This document shows positions 24,541 to 34,107 of a DNA stretch of 64,000 bases, in pieces. Numbering within the stretch: the first letter of the stretch is position 1; each line of letters starts with the position of its first letter. Position numbers and translations under genes: made by a program. The notes below the pieces were generated by a model. It was given only the letters and a program-made list of their open reading frames with translations, made no database searches and was not told the origin of the DNA. Source of the stretch: Marinobacter salarius (GTDB taxonomy: Bacteria; Pseudomonadota; Gammaproteobacteria; Pseudomonadales; Oleiphilaceae); the NCBI RefSeq assembly GCF_032922745.1, contig NZ_CP136693.1, forward strand, positions 2,046,001 through 2,110,000, in the 5' to 3' direction.

Positions 24541-27347
24541 TATGAGCCCTCCTTATAGTTGGTACTCTTGATGGCCGAATGGGGTGACAGGCGACCAACG
24601 CTGGTCAGCGCCAGCAGTGTGGCGCCGATAACGGTCAGATAAACGCCGAGATCAAAGACCAGCGCCGAGGCTACCTCGAACTTCCCAACCACAGGCCAGT
24701 AGACGTAGTCGAACGTGGATGTGAGGAACGGATAGCCGAATGCGAAGCTGCCAGCCCCGGCGATGAGTGCGAACAGCAGCCCCAGGCCGATGACGTTGTG
24801 GTAGCGGATTGAAATACGGTCCTGGGTCCAGGACATCCCGCTGGCAATGTATTGCAGGATCAGCGCCACCGCAGTGATCAATCCGGCGATGAAGCCGCCA
24901 CCCGGCATGTTGTGGCCGCGCAGGAATATATAGGCGGAGATCATCAGGGCCAATGGCAGCATCGGCCTGGCAATCTGCTGCAGCATCATCGGGTACGCAT
25001 CCCGCGTCCAGGGATGGCCCTGGCCGTCGCCTGGAGGCGGCGTCAGGTCAACATGTCGCAGCATCGCGTAAATGCCCAGTGCCGCAATGCCCAGAACCGT
25101 GATCTCACCGAGGGTATCGAAGCCACGGAAGTCCACAAGAATGACGTTGACCACGTTAGTGCCACCGCCGCCGGGTTTGCTGTTCTCGAGGAAAAACTCC
25201 GAAATTGACGTAAACGGCTGTGTCAGCATGGCCAGGGTAATGAGTGTCATGCCGATACCGGCCGCGCCAGCGATCAGAATATCCCTGATGCGGCGACCTT
25301 TCGGCGTCTCGATCGGCGTCCAGGACGGCATGTAGTACAGCGCCAGCATCAGCAGGACAATCGTTACCACTTCAACCGACAACTGCGTCATCGCCAGATC
25401 CGGAGCTGAGAAGCGGGCAAAGCCGAGAGCAACAAGAAGCCCAACGACGCTGAGCAAAACCAGCGCAAAGAACCGGTCACGATGCACAGCCGCTGTACCC
25501 AGGGCCGCAACCACCAGGATGGCAACACCGATAAGCGTGGGCCAATCCACCGGGCTGAGCCCATTACTGCCGATGGCAATCCCCAGGTCCCAGAGCGGGA
25601 GCACGGCAACAGCAATCACACTGACGATCAGCAACATGGCGTAGCGCTGCAGTGAGCCGTTCTCGATGTAGGCGGTAACGGTATGGGCAGTGTCCGAAAT
25701 TCGGCTAACGATGGCCTCGAAGACCGCTTTTTCATCAATTTCCTTGAAACGGGCGTGGAAATCGAAAAACCGCTGGCGCTGGGTATACATCAACAGGCCC
25801 CCGAAGAAGGCCACGAAACTCATCAGCAGCGGCAGGTTAAAGCCGTGAACAACCGTCAGGTGATACTCGGGAACGTCGCCACCCAGAGTGGCAGACGCTG
25901 CAGCATAGAGCAGTGGGCCGACGGAGAACGCCGGGAACATGCCAACCATCAGGCAGGCGAAGACCAGGATCTCAACCGGTATTTTCATGTACCTTGGCGG
26001 CTCATGGGGCGGAAAGATAGGCAGGTTGACGGGCCGACCGTTGAAAAACACGTCGTGGATGAATCGCGCCGAGTAGGCAACGGCAAATATGCCGGCCAGT
26101 GTTGCAATAAGCGGAGGCAGATAGGCCCACAGGCCGGGAAGATTCAGTTCCAGGGCTTCGGCGAAGAACATCTCCTTGCTCAGGAAACCATTGAGCAGCG
26201 GCACACCCGCCATCGACGCTGCCGCCACCATGGCCAGCGTGGCGGTATGAGGCATGTAGCGCCAGAGGCCATTGATCCTGCGCATGTCCCGGGTGCCGGT
26301 CTCATGGTCAATAATGCCGGCGGCCATAAACAGGGACGCCTTGAATATTGCGTGGTTGATCACATGAAAGACCGCGGCGACGGCAGCCAGTTGGGTACCC
26401 ATACCAAACAGCAGGGTGATCAGGCCAAGATGACTGACCGTTGAATGAGCCAGGAGGCCTTTCAGATCATGCTTGAACATGGCGACATAGGCGCCGATCA
26501 GCAGCGTGGCCATGCCGGTAAAACTGACCATGTAGAACCACTGTTCGGTGCCGGCGAGGGCCGGGTACAGCCGGGCCATCAGGAAGATGCCCGCTTTCAC
26601 CATGGTGGCCGAATGCAGGTAGGCTGAAACAGGCGTTGGCGCCTGCATGGCGTGGGGGAGCCAGAAGTGGAACGGGAACTGTGCGGACTTGGTGAACGCA
26701 CCCAGCAGCACCAGAGTCAGTGCCACCGGGTACATGCTGTGGTTCTTGATCAAGTCCCCGGCGGCGAGAACGTCCTCCAGTTCATAGCTGCCCACGATGT
26801 TGCCAATCAACAGGACGCCGGCAAGCAGTGCCAGGCCACCGCCTCCGGTAACTGCAAGTGCCATCCTTGCACCGCGGCGAGCGTCTTTTTTATGGGTCCA
26901 GAAGCTGATCAACAGGAACGATGTCAGGCTGGTCAACTCCCAGAAAACCATCATCAGCAATAGGTTGCTCGACAGCACGATGCCAAGCATGGAGCCCTTG
27001 AAGCACAGCAGTAGCGCGTAGAACTTACCGACGTTCTCGTGGGGCTTCAGGTAGTAGCGGGCGTACAGGATGATCAATAGCCCGATAATCAGGATCAGCA
27101 GCGCAAAAAGCAGCGATAGACCATCCAGGCGAAAGCTGAAAGACAGTCCGAGGGCTGGCAGCCACTCGGTGGTGTGCTGCACGATGCCGCCGTCGGCCAG
27201 GGTTGCCCAGTGGGGATATAGTGCCGCCAATCCAATGATGGCGGGGACACAGGAAATTACGGCAATTGCCGTGCGTCCGCCCTGGGCGAACAGTGGAGCC
27301 GCCAGGGCTCCCAGAAACGGCAGTAAAACGACCAGCGGTAGCGACAT
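24540..27347 (-). CDS. mnhA: Mrp-type Na+/H+ antiporter, fused subunits A and B
   Basis: A 935-residue membrane protein. Residues 1 to about 780 are the MrpA/NuoL-like part (WELTSLTSFLLISFW, KSAQFPFHFWLPHAM, LAHSTVSHLGLITLLFGMG). The last roughly 150 residues match MrpB (RPMLPLALMISAYIFLRGHN, GGGFIAGLITAVALILQYIASG). The fusion places it in the six-gene group 2 mrp operons. AAGAGGTT precedes the ATG. The complex exchanges Na+ (or K+) for H+, important for marine and alkaline conditions. Confidence 0.93.
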   Translation of the reverse strand: MSLPLVVLLPFLGALAAPLFAQGGRTAIAVISCVPAIIGLAALYPHWATLADGGIVQHTTEWLPALGLSFSFRLDGLSLLFALLILIIGLLIILYARYYLKPHENVGKFYALLLCFKGSMLGIVLSSNLLLMMVFWELTSLTSFLLISFWTHKKDARRGARMALAVTGGGGLALLAGVLLIGNIVGSYELEDVLAAGDLIKNHSMYPVALTLVLLGAFTKSAQFPFHFWLPHAMQAPTPVSAYLHSATMVKAGIFLMARLYPALAGTEQWFYMVSFTGMATLLIGAYVAMFKHDLKGLLAHSTVSHLGLITLLFGMGTQLAAVAAVFHVINHAIFKASLFMAAGIIDHETGTRDMRRINGLWRYMPHTATLAMVAAASMAGVPLLNGFLSKEMFFAEALELNLPGLWAYLPPLIATLAGIFAVAYSARFIHDVFFNGRPVNLPIFPPHEPPRYMKIPVEILVFACLMVGMFPAFSVGPLLYAAASATLGGDVPEYHLTVVHGFNLPLLMSFVAFFGGLLMYTQRQRFFDFHARFKEIDEKAVFEAIVSRISDTAHTVTAYIENGSLQRYAMLLIVSVIAVAVLPLWDLGIAIGSNGLSPVDWPTLIGVAILVVAALGTAAVHRDRFFALVLLSVVGLLVALGFARFSAPDLAMTQLSVEVVTIVLLMLALYYMPSWTPIETPKGRRIRDILIAGAAGIGMTLITLAMLTQPFTSISEFFLENSKPGGGGTNVVNVILVDFRGFDTLGEITVLGIAALGIYAMLRHVDLTPPPGDGQGHPWTRDAYPMMLQQIARPMLPLALMISAYIFLRGHNMPGGGFIAGLITAVALILQYIASGMSWTQDRISIRYHNVIGLGLLFALIAGAGSFAFGYPFLTSTFDYVYWPVVGKFEVASALVFDLGVYLTVIGATLLALTSVGRLSPHSAIKSTNYKEGS

Positions 27348-27657
27348 CGCAACCTCTTAATTGGCTTTCTTCTTTATGGATGGAGATGCAAGTGTTGCCT
27401 GAGTTTAGCCCCCGGTGTCCGTGCTTGCACGGGCAACCATTTGAATGGTGGCCAGAATATCAGCAGTGATGGGGTGGATCCGGGAAGTAGGGCAAGCTGC
27501 CGCGATGCTTCTTTGCATCAGCAGCGACCGGTGAAAAACCGGGATGTGTATTAGCCAGGGACCTCGCGGTCGTCATGGTTGCTCCGATAATCAGTTACCC
27601 CGGCTGATGATACGTGGCCGTCTACGCAGGTCAAGTACGCTGACCATTTATCCGCGT
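27348..27657. other. 310-base spacer between crotonase and mnhA: hairpins, no gene
   Basis: No open frame with coding character. Small hairpins are present: GATGC/GCATC near 27504-27518 extended by GCTGC/GCAGC, CCGGT/ACCGG near 27528-27542, and GGTCA/TGACC at 27629-27645. None has a clear U-tract. The segment must hold the mrp promoter and the crotonase 3' end, but no confident boxes were found. Confidence 0.5.
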
Positions 27658-28470
27658 TCAGAAATCACGGCGATCCTGGTAGGGTTTATCGGGAGAGCCG
27701 GAATTCCTGGCAACGGCAATGCGCTGATTCGCCCGCCCGAGCACCTTTTTCTGCAACTTTGTTTCCCAGTCCAGTGCGGTTTTGTCGGTGGCGTTCCAAC
27801 TGCGGTTGAACAACAGCTTGCTGGCGGCGACGGCGTCCGGGGAGCGCTCGGCAAGCTCCCGTGCAAAGTTCATCGCTTCTGCCATGGGGTCATCGCTTAC
27901 GCGGCTGACCAGACCCATGGCTTTTGCTTCCGTACCGTTGAATTGCCGCGCAGTCATGGTCAACTCCTTGGCCAGATCAATGGGAACCAGTTCCCGCAGG
28001 GTCACGGTCAGGCTCATGTCTGGGATCAGCCCCCACTTGCTCTCCATGATGGAAAACGTGCAGTCGGTGGTGGAAAACCGAAAATCAGCTCCCAGCGCAA
28101 TCTGGAAACCACCGCCGAAACAGTAGCCATGGGTAACGGCAATCACTGGGGCCGGTACATCCCGCCATAAATAGCCGACATCCTGGGCGAGATTGCTGAT
28201 CCTGCGGCCAGGTTTGACCAGCAGCTTGAGGAAGTTCACCGGATTCTTCGACACGGTCTTTACATCCAGCCCGGAACAAAAAGCGTCTCCGGCACCGTTC
28301 AGGATGATTGCACGCACACTGCGGTCTTTCTTCAGGGTTTTGGCCGCCCTGGTGATGGCCTCGAACATGGGCATGTCCAGGCCGTTGTATTTCTCCGGGC
28401 GGTTCAGGGTCACGATGGCGATGCCATCCTCGATGGTGATCAATACCCGTTCAGATTCGCGTGCGCTCAT
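27658..28470 (-). CDS. Crotonase / enoyl-CoA hydratase family protein
   Basis: A 270-residue crotonase-superfamily protein. GAGDAFCSGLDV and CFGGGFQIALGADFR carry the oxyanion-hole glycines; SKWGLIPDMSLTVTLRELV follows. The expected reaction is hydration or isomerisation of an acyl-CoA double bond in fatty-acid degradation. Catalytic Glu residues are not in the exact FadB positions, so a dienoyl-CoA isomerase or hydratase role is possible. It is divergent from fadH, supporting unsaturated fatty acid catabolism. Confidence 0.85.
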   Translation of the reverse strand: MSARESERVLITIEDGIAIVTLNRPEKYNGLDMPMFEAITRAAKTLKKDRSVRAIILNGAGDAFCSGLDVKTVSKNPVNFLKLLVKPGRRISNLAQDVGYLWRDVPAPVIAVTHGYCFGGGFQIALGADFRFSTTDCTFSIMESKWGLIPDMSLTVTLRELVPIDLAKELTMTARQFNGTEAKAMGLVSRVSDDPMAEAMNFARELAERSPDAVAASKLLFNRSWNATDKTALDWETKLQKKVLGRANQRIAVARNSGSPDKPYQDRRDF

Positions 28471-28584
28471 AGTGTGGATTCCATGTCATACGTTAGTCGT
28501 AGGCCGCTATGCTACCATGTTGCCTCCTGATGAAAACGTCCGCGTGAGACGAGACGACCAAACGATCAATCAAAGAGAAACAAC

Positions 28585-30639
28585 ATGACCGCAGCCTATC
28601 CGAACCTGCTGAAACCCCTCAACCTGGGTTTCACTGAGTTGAAAAACCGCGTGCTTATGGGCTCCATGCATACCGGCCTGGAAGACCGGTTCTGGAACAT
28701 CCACAAGCTTGCCCGTTATTTTGCCGAGCGTGCCGAAGGCGGCGTGGGGTTGATGGTCACCGGTGGTTTTTCGCCCAACTTCGTGGGGCAGCTTTCACCG
28801 CTGGCCTCTACTATGAACCATCGCGGCACGGCCATGCTTCATCGCCATGTGACCTCTGAGGTCCACGACGCCGGGGGCAAGATCTGTCTGCAGTTGCTTC
28901 ACGCCGGCAGATACGGCTACCAACCCTTCAGTGTATCTGCCTCGGCCACCAAGGCGCCCATTACGCCGTTCAAGGCCCGTGCGCTCTCCACCAAGGGGGT
29001 CGATAAGCAGATTGATGACTTCGTCAACGCTGCAAAACTGGCGAAACTGGCCCGTTATGACGGCGTTGAGGTTATGGGATCGGAAGGGTATTTCATTAAC
29101 CAGTTCCTGTGTGAGCGTACCAATAAACGCACTGACAAATGGGGCGGACCGTTCGAGAACCGCATGCAGTTGCCGGTGGAGATCGTTCGCCGCATGCGGG
29201 AGGCGGTCGGCCCCGAGTTCATTATTATTTACCGTCTGTCGATGCTGGACCTTATAGAAGGTGGGCAGACCTGGGATCAGGTGGTGCAATTGGGCAAAGC
29301 CATCGAAAAAGCCGGTGCCACCATTATCAATACCGGTATCGGCTGGCACGAAGCCCGGGTGCCAACGATCGTGACGTCGGTGCCGCGGGGCGGCTTTGCA
29401 GACGTGACTGCCAAATTTTATGGCGAAGTGGACATTCCGGTGTGCACCACCAACCGCATCAACACCCCGGAGAAAGGGGAGGAAATCCTCGCGGCGGGCA
29501 AGGCCGATATGGTGTCCATGGCGCGACCGTTACTGGCGGATTCGGAATTTGTGCGCAAGGCAGAGCAGAACCGTAGTGACGAAATTAACACCTGTATTGC
29601 CTGCAACCAGGCCTGTCTGGATCACGTGTTCCAGCTCAAGCGGGCATCCTGCCTGGTGAACCCGCGCGCCTGCCACGAAACCGAGTTGGTCCTGACGGTG
29701 GCTCCGGTCAGCCGACGTGTGGCGGTGGTCGGAGCCGGTCCTGCCGGTTTGGCCGCCGCGACCACCGCTGCCAAGCGGGGTCACAAAGTGACGCTGTTTG
29801 AAGCGGATGACAAAATTGGCGGCCAGTTCAACTACGCCAAGCGAATCCCCGGGAAGGAAGAGTTCTATGAAACGCTGCGTTATTACCAGCGCCAGATCGA
29901 AATCCTGGGTATTGTACTGAAGCTCAATACCCGCGTGGATGCCGATGGATTGGGAGAACTGGGCTTTGACGACGTGATCATCGCCACGGGCGTGAAACCG
30001 CGGACGCCTAAAATCGACGGCATCGACCACCCGAAGGTACTCGGTTACCTCGATGTCCTGCGCCACAACAAGCCCGTGGGCCAGTCGGTAGCGGTGATAG
30101 GTGCCGGCGGTATTGGCTTCGATGTCAGCGAGTTCCTCACTCACGAATTCGGTCATCACCCCGAGGGAGAGCAGGTCAGCATGGCAGACTGGCAGGCTGA
30201 GTGGGGCGTTGATCCGCAATTCGATGGGCCCGGCGGGCTGGCTGAACGCAAGCCGACATCGTCACCTCGCAAAATTTACCTGATGCAGCGCAAAAGCAGC
30301 AAAGTCGGCGGTGGTCTGGGCAAGACCTCTGGCTGGGTGCATCGCAACAGCCTCAAGCATCGTGATGTTGAAATGCTGAGGGGGTGTAGCTACGACAAAA
30401 TTGATGATGACGGACTGCATATCACGCTCTCCGACAAGGACGGCAAGGTCACCGAGAGCAAGGTGCTGGCTGTAGACAACATCATCATATGCGCAGGTCA
30501 GGAGTCGTTCCGGGCGTTGTTTGATGATTTGGCCAATCGGGGAATTCAGACTCATTTGATCGGTGGCGCGGATGTGGCGGAAGAGCTGGATGCCAAACGA
30601 GCGATTCGTCAGGGGACGGAAGTGGCTGCCCAGCTTTGA
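28585..30639 (+). CDS. fadH: 2,4-dienoyl-CoA reductase (NADPH), FadH-like
   Basis: A 684-residue flavo-iron-sulfur enzyme. An N-terminal old-yellow-enzyme-type FMN barrel (to about residue 345) is followed by a 4Fe-4S cysteine set CIACNQAC...C...C, then FAD (VVGAGPAGLAAAT) and NADPH (VIGAGGIGFDVSE) Rossmann motifs. FadH reduces 2,4-dienoyl-CoA during degradation of polyunsaturated fatty acids. AAGAGAA precedes the ATG. The 3' end is closed by an intrinsic terminator. Trimethylamine dehydrogenase-like enzymes share the layout but FadH is the closer match. Confidence 0.92.
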   Translation: MTAAYPNLLKPLNLGFTELKNRVLMGSMHTGLEDRFWNIHKLARYFAERAEGGVGLMVTGGFSPNFVGQLSPLASTMNHRGTAMLHRHVTSEVHDAGGKICLQLLHAGRYGYQPFSVSASATKAPITPFKARALSTKGVDKQIDDFVNAAKLAKLARYDGVEVMGSEGYFINQFLCERTNKRTDKWGGPFENRMQLPVEIVRRMREAVGPEFIIIYRLSMLDLIEGGQTWDQVVQLGKAIEKAGATIINTGIGWHEARVPTIVTSVPRGGFADVTAKFYGEVDIPVCTTNRINTPEKGEEILAAGKADMVSMARPLLADSEFVRKAEQNRSDEINTCIACNQACLDHVFQLKRASCLVNPRACHETELVLTVAPVSRRVAVVGAGPAGLAAATTAAKRGHKVTLFEADDKIGGQFNYAKRIPGKEEFYETLRYYQRQIEILGIVLKLNTRVDADGLGELGFDDVIIATGVKPRTPKIDGIDHPKVLGYLDVLRHNKPVGQSVAVIGAGGIGFDVSEFLTHEFGHHPEGEQVSMADWQAEWGVDPQFDGPGGLAERKPTSSPRKIYLMQRKSSKVGGGLGKTSGWVHRNSLKHRDVEMLRGCSYDKIDDDGLHITLSDKDGKVTESKVLAVDNIIICAGQESFRALFDDLANRGIQTHLIGGADVAEELDAKRAIRQGTEVAAQL

Positions 30640-30661
30640 CCGGATGGACAATTTTGGTCAC

Positions 30662-30685
30662 AAAGTGATCGTTTTGATCATTTTT
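30662..30685 (+). terminator. Intrinsic terminator after fadH
   Basis: AAAGTGATC and GATCATTTT pair across a five-base loop (one G-U), followed by a run of T. It lies 22 bases after the stop. Confidence 0.75.
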
Positions 30686-30729
30686 AGACAGTGGATTATT
30701 AGGTCACCGTCAGGGTGGCCGACCACCGT

Positions 30730-30894
30730 CTACCGCATGGCTTTCAGGGCCTCACTAATGGCGTCAGCCTCGGCCGACAATACCCGATAGCGAAGGCTAT
30801 CGGCCTGCTGACTGGCCTGAAGTAGCTGTTTCTGCTTCATGTCGTAAAGGCGATTGAGCAGTGCGCATTGCTGGTTTTTTTGCGGTGCGGTCAT
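30730..30894 (-). CDS. Small protein of unknown function (54 residues)
   Basis: ATG at 30894 is preceded by GGAGGG at a good distance. The frame encodes 54 residues (start MTAPQKNQQCALLNRLYDM, end AISEALKAMR) with a mostly helical, charged sequence. It contains LQASQQADSLRYRVLSAEAD, a heptad-like pattern. I do not recognise the family. The strong ribosome site and helical composition suggest a real gene. It lies between the fadH terminator and the 3' end of a truncated regulator. Confidence 0.6.
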   Translation of the reverse strand: MTAPQKNQQCALLNRLYDMKQKQLLQASQQADSLRYRVLSAEADAISEALKAMR

Positions 30895-30971
30895 GGTATT
30901 ACCCTCCACAGGGAATAGCCTGTGTCAGTTATTTTTACGTTTTGCCTCGGCTTTTGGCCTTGTAGTGAAAA

Positions 30972-31529
30972 CTAAGCATAACCCGGGCCAAAAGCGCTCG
31001 GGTTACCTCCCAAATCTCGCCCGATAAATACCGGGTGCCAGTCCTGCAGTTTCAGAACAGCGGCATCGGAATGATAGCGCCGGGCCTGCAGGGCTCCGTA
31101 AGGCGCCTGACTGGTCCGCCCCGCATCAATCACAAACGCCTCCGCCAGCAGAAACGCCCCTGTGCAGTTACTGGCTACCCGAACCTGCCCCGAAGGCGCC
31201 TCCCGAAAGTTACTGAGCCAGTCAACCAACCCGGGATTGGCCTCCAGAACCTGCGCAATCGGCGCGCCAATCGTGGGTACAATGACCAGGTCTGCCTGCG
31301 AATTACCGGTGGGAATGTCCTGCCAGTCCCCATCGGCCATCAATGTTATCCCATTGATACACCGACAGGGCCGACCACCCTCGGTCAGCAATTGAGTGGT
31401 GAACTCCTGCTCCGGAGGCGTATCGTTGATGCGTGCCCAGGTCACCCCTGCAAGCCGAAACAGGTCGATAACCCCCGTAATCGCACTGGCAAGCGCCCCA
31501 TCAAACCCAATAACAGAAACCGTTCGCAT
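30972..31529 (-). pseudogene. Truncated GlxA/AraC-family regulator (N-terminal DJ-1 domain only)
   Basis: 185 residues matching the DJ-1/PfpI-like N-terminal domain of GlxA-family AraC regulators (VSVIGFDGALASAITGV, DLVIVPT, VASNCTGAFLLAEA). The usual protein is about 320-340 residues with a C-terminal AraC helix-turn-helix pair. Here it stops at 185, and I find no helix-turn-helix in any frame downstream before the 54-residue gene. The nucleophile-elbow Cys in SNCTGA is present. It is probably a remnant of a deletion or, less likely, a free-standing DJ-1 domain protein. A hairpin (30979-31005) sits at its 3' end. Confidence 0.7.
30979..31005 (-). terminator. Hairpin at the 3' end of the truncated regulator
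   Basis: TAACCCGGGC and GCTCGGGTTA form a 10-base stem with one mismatch. It overlaps the last codons of the truncated gene and has no strong U-tract. It may be a terminator, possibly acquired with the deletion. Confidence 0.4.
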
Positions 31530-31553
31530 ACCACCTCCAAATCAGGGCGCCAG

Positions 31554-31647
31554 CCGGGAAGACCCTCCCGGGACTGTCGGCAGCAAGGATGCTGCCGTCA
31601 AGCGTACACGGACGTATTCACAGCGTGTCCCGGGAGGGTCTTCCCGG
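31554..31647. repeat. Structured hairpin repeat element, copy 2
   Basis: Perfect 21-base arms (31554-31574 and 31627-31647) enclose a 52-base loop. The loop starts TGT, contains a GGCAGC/GCTGCC mini-hairpin, then CAAGCGTACACGGACGTATT, and ends AGCGT. The loop matches copy 1 (9104-9157) at most positions, yet the arms have a different sequence that still pairs fully. It lies upstream of both the truncated regulator and the acyl-CoA dehydrogenase gene, so it is not simply a 3'-end terminator. Confidence 0.8.
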
Positions 31648-31798
31648 TTGGTGACCGTCTGCCGAGCACCCCAAGCCGCGCATTCACAAAGGAGGCCTGG
31701 AATTAAAGTGGCAATTTTAACCATGATTATGTCATTAACGCCGGTTTCAACAAAAACAACCGTATGAGAGGCTATACGCCATAAACAGGAGACCCGAA

Positions 31799-33601
31799 AT
31801 GACCGACACCCTGATTGACCGCCGCGACCTGGCGTTCCAACTCTACGAAGTACTCGACACCGAAAGCCTCAGCGAACGCGAGCGCTTCAGCGAACACAGC
31901 CGCGACACCTTCGACGCCGTTATCGAAACCGCCGACAAAATCGCCCGTGACAAATTTGCCACCCACAACAGCGCCGCCGACAAAGACGAGCCCAAATTCG
32001 TCGGCGGCAAGGTGGAAATGCTGCCTCAGGTAAAAGAAGCCTTTGACGCCTACGCCGATGCCGGCTTCATTGCCGGGCGCTACGATTATGAACTGGGAGG
32101 CATGCAACTCCCCGAATCCGTCATGGCAGCGTGTAACGGCTTCTTCACCGCCGCCAACCCGGGCACCGCAGGTTACCCGTTCCTCACCACCGCTGCCGCC
32201 AACCTGATCCGCGTGTTCGGCAACGACCAGCAGAAAAGCACCTTTCTGCCACACATGCTCAGCGGCCGCTTCACCGGCACCATGGCCCTGACTGAGCCCC
32301 ACGCCGGCTCGTCATTGTCTGATATCCGCACCTCCGCCACGCCGACTGACGACGGTCATTACCTGATCAAAGGTGCCAAGATCTACATCTCCGGCGGAGA
32401 ACAGTCCCTCACCGAAAACATCGTTCACATGGTGCTGGCGAAGGTTAAAGGCGCCCCGGCAGGCGTAAAAGGCATCTCCCTGTTTATCGTGCCGAAATTC
32501 ATTGTGGATGAAGAAGGCAACGCGACTGAACGTAACGGCGTGAACCTGGCTGGCCTGATTCACAAGCTGGGCTACCGCGGGACCACTTCAACGGCGCTCA
32601 GTTTTGGTGACGACGCACCCTGCCATGGCTACCTGGTGGGTGAGCCCCACCAGGGCCTGAAGTACATGTTCCAGATGATGAACGAAGCCCGGGTTGGCGT
32701 TGGCTTCGGCGCTGCAGTGATTGGTTATCGTGGCTACATGCACAGCCTGGAATACGCCAAGGACCGCCTGCAGGGCCGCAAACCGTCAGAAAAGAACCCA
32801 GAGGCACCCCAGGTCCCCATCATTGAACATGCCGATGTGCGACGTATGCTGCTGGCCCAGAAAGCCTACAGTGAAGGTGGCCTGGCGCTGTGCCTTTACG
32901 GCGCACGCTTGATGGACGACCAGCACACCCATCCGGACGAGCAGAAGCGGATGGAAGCCGGCAAGTTGCTGGATCTGCTAACGCCAGTTATCAAGGCCTG
33001 GCCCTCCGAGTTCGGGCCGAAAGCCAACGACCTGGCCATCCAGGTCTATGGCGGTGCCGGTTACACCCGCGAATACCCGGTGGAGCAGTGCTGGCGGGAC
33101 AACCGCCTGAACCCGATTCACGAAGGCACCAACGGCATCCAGGCGCTGGACCTGCTGGGCCGCAAGATCTGGCAGGACCAGAGCCACGGCCTGCAGTTGC
33201 TGATGCAGGAAATGCAGGTGGACCTGGAAGCCGCCACCACCGATCGATGCCAGCAATGGGCGCTGTCCCTCAGTGAAACCCTGCAGCAAGCGGTGAAAGT
33301 GACCCAGAGCCTGGGTAAATCCCTGATGTCGGAGGACACCGACCGGGTGTTGGCCAACGCCTCCTGCTACCTGCACCTGTTTGGTCATATCATCGTATCC
33401 TGGATGTGGTTGCGTCAGGCCAATGCCGCCGCCAAGGCCCTCGGTTCCGCCAACAGCGACGAAGAAAGGAGCTTCTACCAGGGCAAACTGCAGGCCGCCC
33501 AGTACTTCTTCCACTGGGAGTTGCCCACCGTGGCACAGGATCTGGTGCTGCTCCGCAACCAGGACGATACTTGCATGAACATGAAGTCGGAGTGGTTCTG
33601 A
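31799..33601 (+). CDS. Acyl-CoA dehydrogenase with extended C-terminal domain
   Basis: A 600-residue acyl-CoA dehydrogenase of the long type (DmdC/AcdA-like, with an added C-terminal helical domain). Core motifs are FTGTMALTEPHAGSSLSDIRT (FAD contact), ISGGEQ, NEARVGVGFGAAVIG, IQVYGGAGYTREYPVEQ, and RDNRLNPIHEGTNGIQALDLLGR, where the Glu of HEGTN is the likely base. It oxidises acyl-CoA to enoyl-CoA and passes electrons to ETF. It stands near fadH and the crotonase gene, consistent with a fatty-acid catabolic region. Chain-length preference cannot be read. Confidence 0.9.
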   Translation: MTDTLIDRRDLAFQLYEVLDTESLSERERFSEHSRDTFDAVIETADKIARDKFATHNSAADKDEPKFVGGKVEMLPQVKEAFDAYADAGFIAGRYDYELGGMQLPESVMAACNGFFTAANPGTAGYPFLTTAAANLIRVFGNDQQKSTFLPHMLSGRFTGTMALTEPHAGSSLSDIRTSATPTDDGHYLIKGAKIYISGGEQSLTENIVHMVLAKVKGAPAGVKGISLFIVPKFIVDEEGNATERNGVNLAGLIHKLGYRGTTSTALSFGDDAPCHGYLVGEPHQGLKYMFQMMNEARVGVGFGAAVIGYRGYMHSLEYAKDRLQGRKPSEKNPEAPQVPIIEHADVRRMLLAQKAYSEGGLALCLYGARLMDDQHTHPDEQKRMEAGKLLDLLTPVIKAWPSEFGPKANDLAIQVYGGAGYTREYPVEQCWRDNRLNPIHEGTNGIQALDLLGRKIWQDQSHGLQLLMQEMQVDLEAATTDRCQQWALSLSETLQQAVKVTQSLGKSLMSEDTDRVLANASCYLHLFGHIIVSWMWLRQANAAAKALGSANSDEERSFYQGKLQAAQYFFHWELPTVAQDLVLLRNQDDTCMNMKSEWF

Positions 33602-33712
33602 AACTGGCGGACTGACACAATCTAAACCAGACTGTAGGCAGGCTCTGGAGCGCAGTTTTCGGCGTTTCGGAGCGCTTTCCTATCCTGCTGCACCCACAGG
33701 GAAGAAACTGCC

Positions 33713-33973
33713 ATGACGTCGGGACACGCCTCCAACGCCTATCGCCCGGTACGCTGTGAAATTCACAGTTTGCTCCGGGAGTATCTGACCTCTTCAAAAC
33801 TGGCCGAGATTGTCTATCGCGACGATGCCGGTCAGATCCGTACGACCCACGATGTTATCCGCGATCTCTTCAGTCGTGCTGGCCAGGAGTTTGTTTTCCT
33901 GGGGCGAGGGCACATGGTTCGCCTTGATCACGTACTGACACTGGACGGTAAGGTCGTAGCCGGAGCAAATTGA
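33713..33973 (+). CDS. Rof-like (Rho-binding antiterminator family) small protein
   Basis: An 86-residue protein whose YRPVRCEIHSLLREYLTS start, central acidic VYRDDAGQ turn, and GHMVRLDHVLTLDG end resemble the Sm-like fold of Rof (YaeO), which binds and inhibits Rho. The similarity is short, so this is tentative. It is monocistronic in appearance and precedes an acidic lipoprotein gene. Confidence 0.55.
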   Translation: MTSGHASNAYRPVRCEIHSLLREYLTSSKLAEIVYRDDAGQIRTTHDVIRDLFSRAGQEFVFLGRGHMVRLDHVLTLDGKVVAGAN

Positions 33974-34107
33974 TGGCTACAGGTTATTGCTTTTCCTAAC
34001 TTATTGTCGCTGCTAACAAAAACGTAATTCCCAAGTAATTGTGCCCGCTCAGTCACGGCCGTAGACTTGTCGCTGTTGTATTCACACGCCAAAGAAAGGA
34101 CACAGTT

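Noticed and set aside
30972..31200. A frameshift as the cause of the short GlxA-type gene
   Set aside because: The other two frames downstream contain early stops and no helix-turn-helix, so a deletion fits better.
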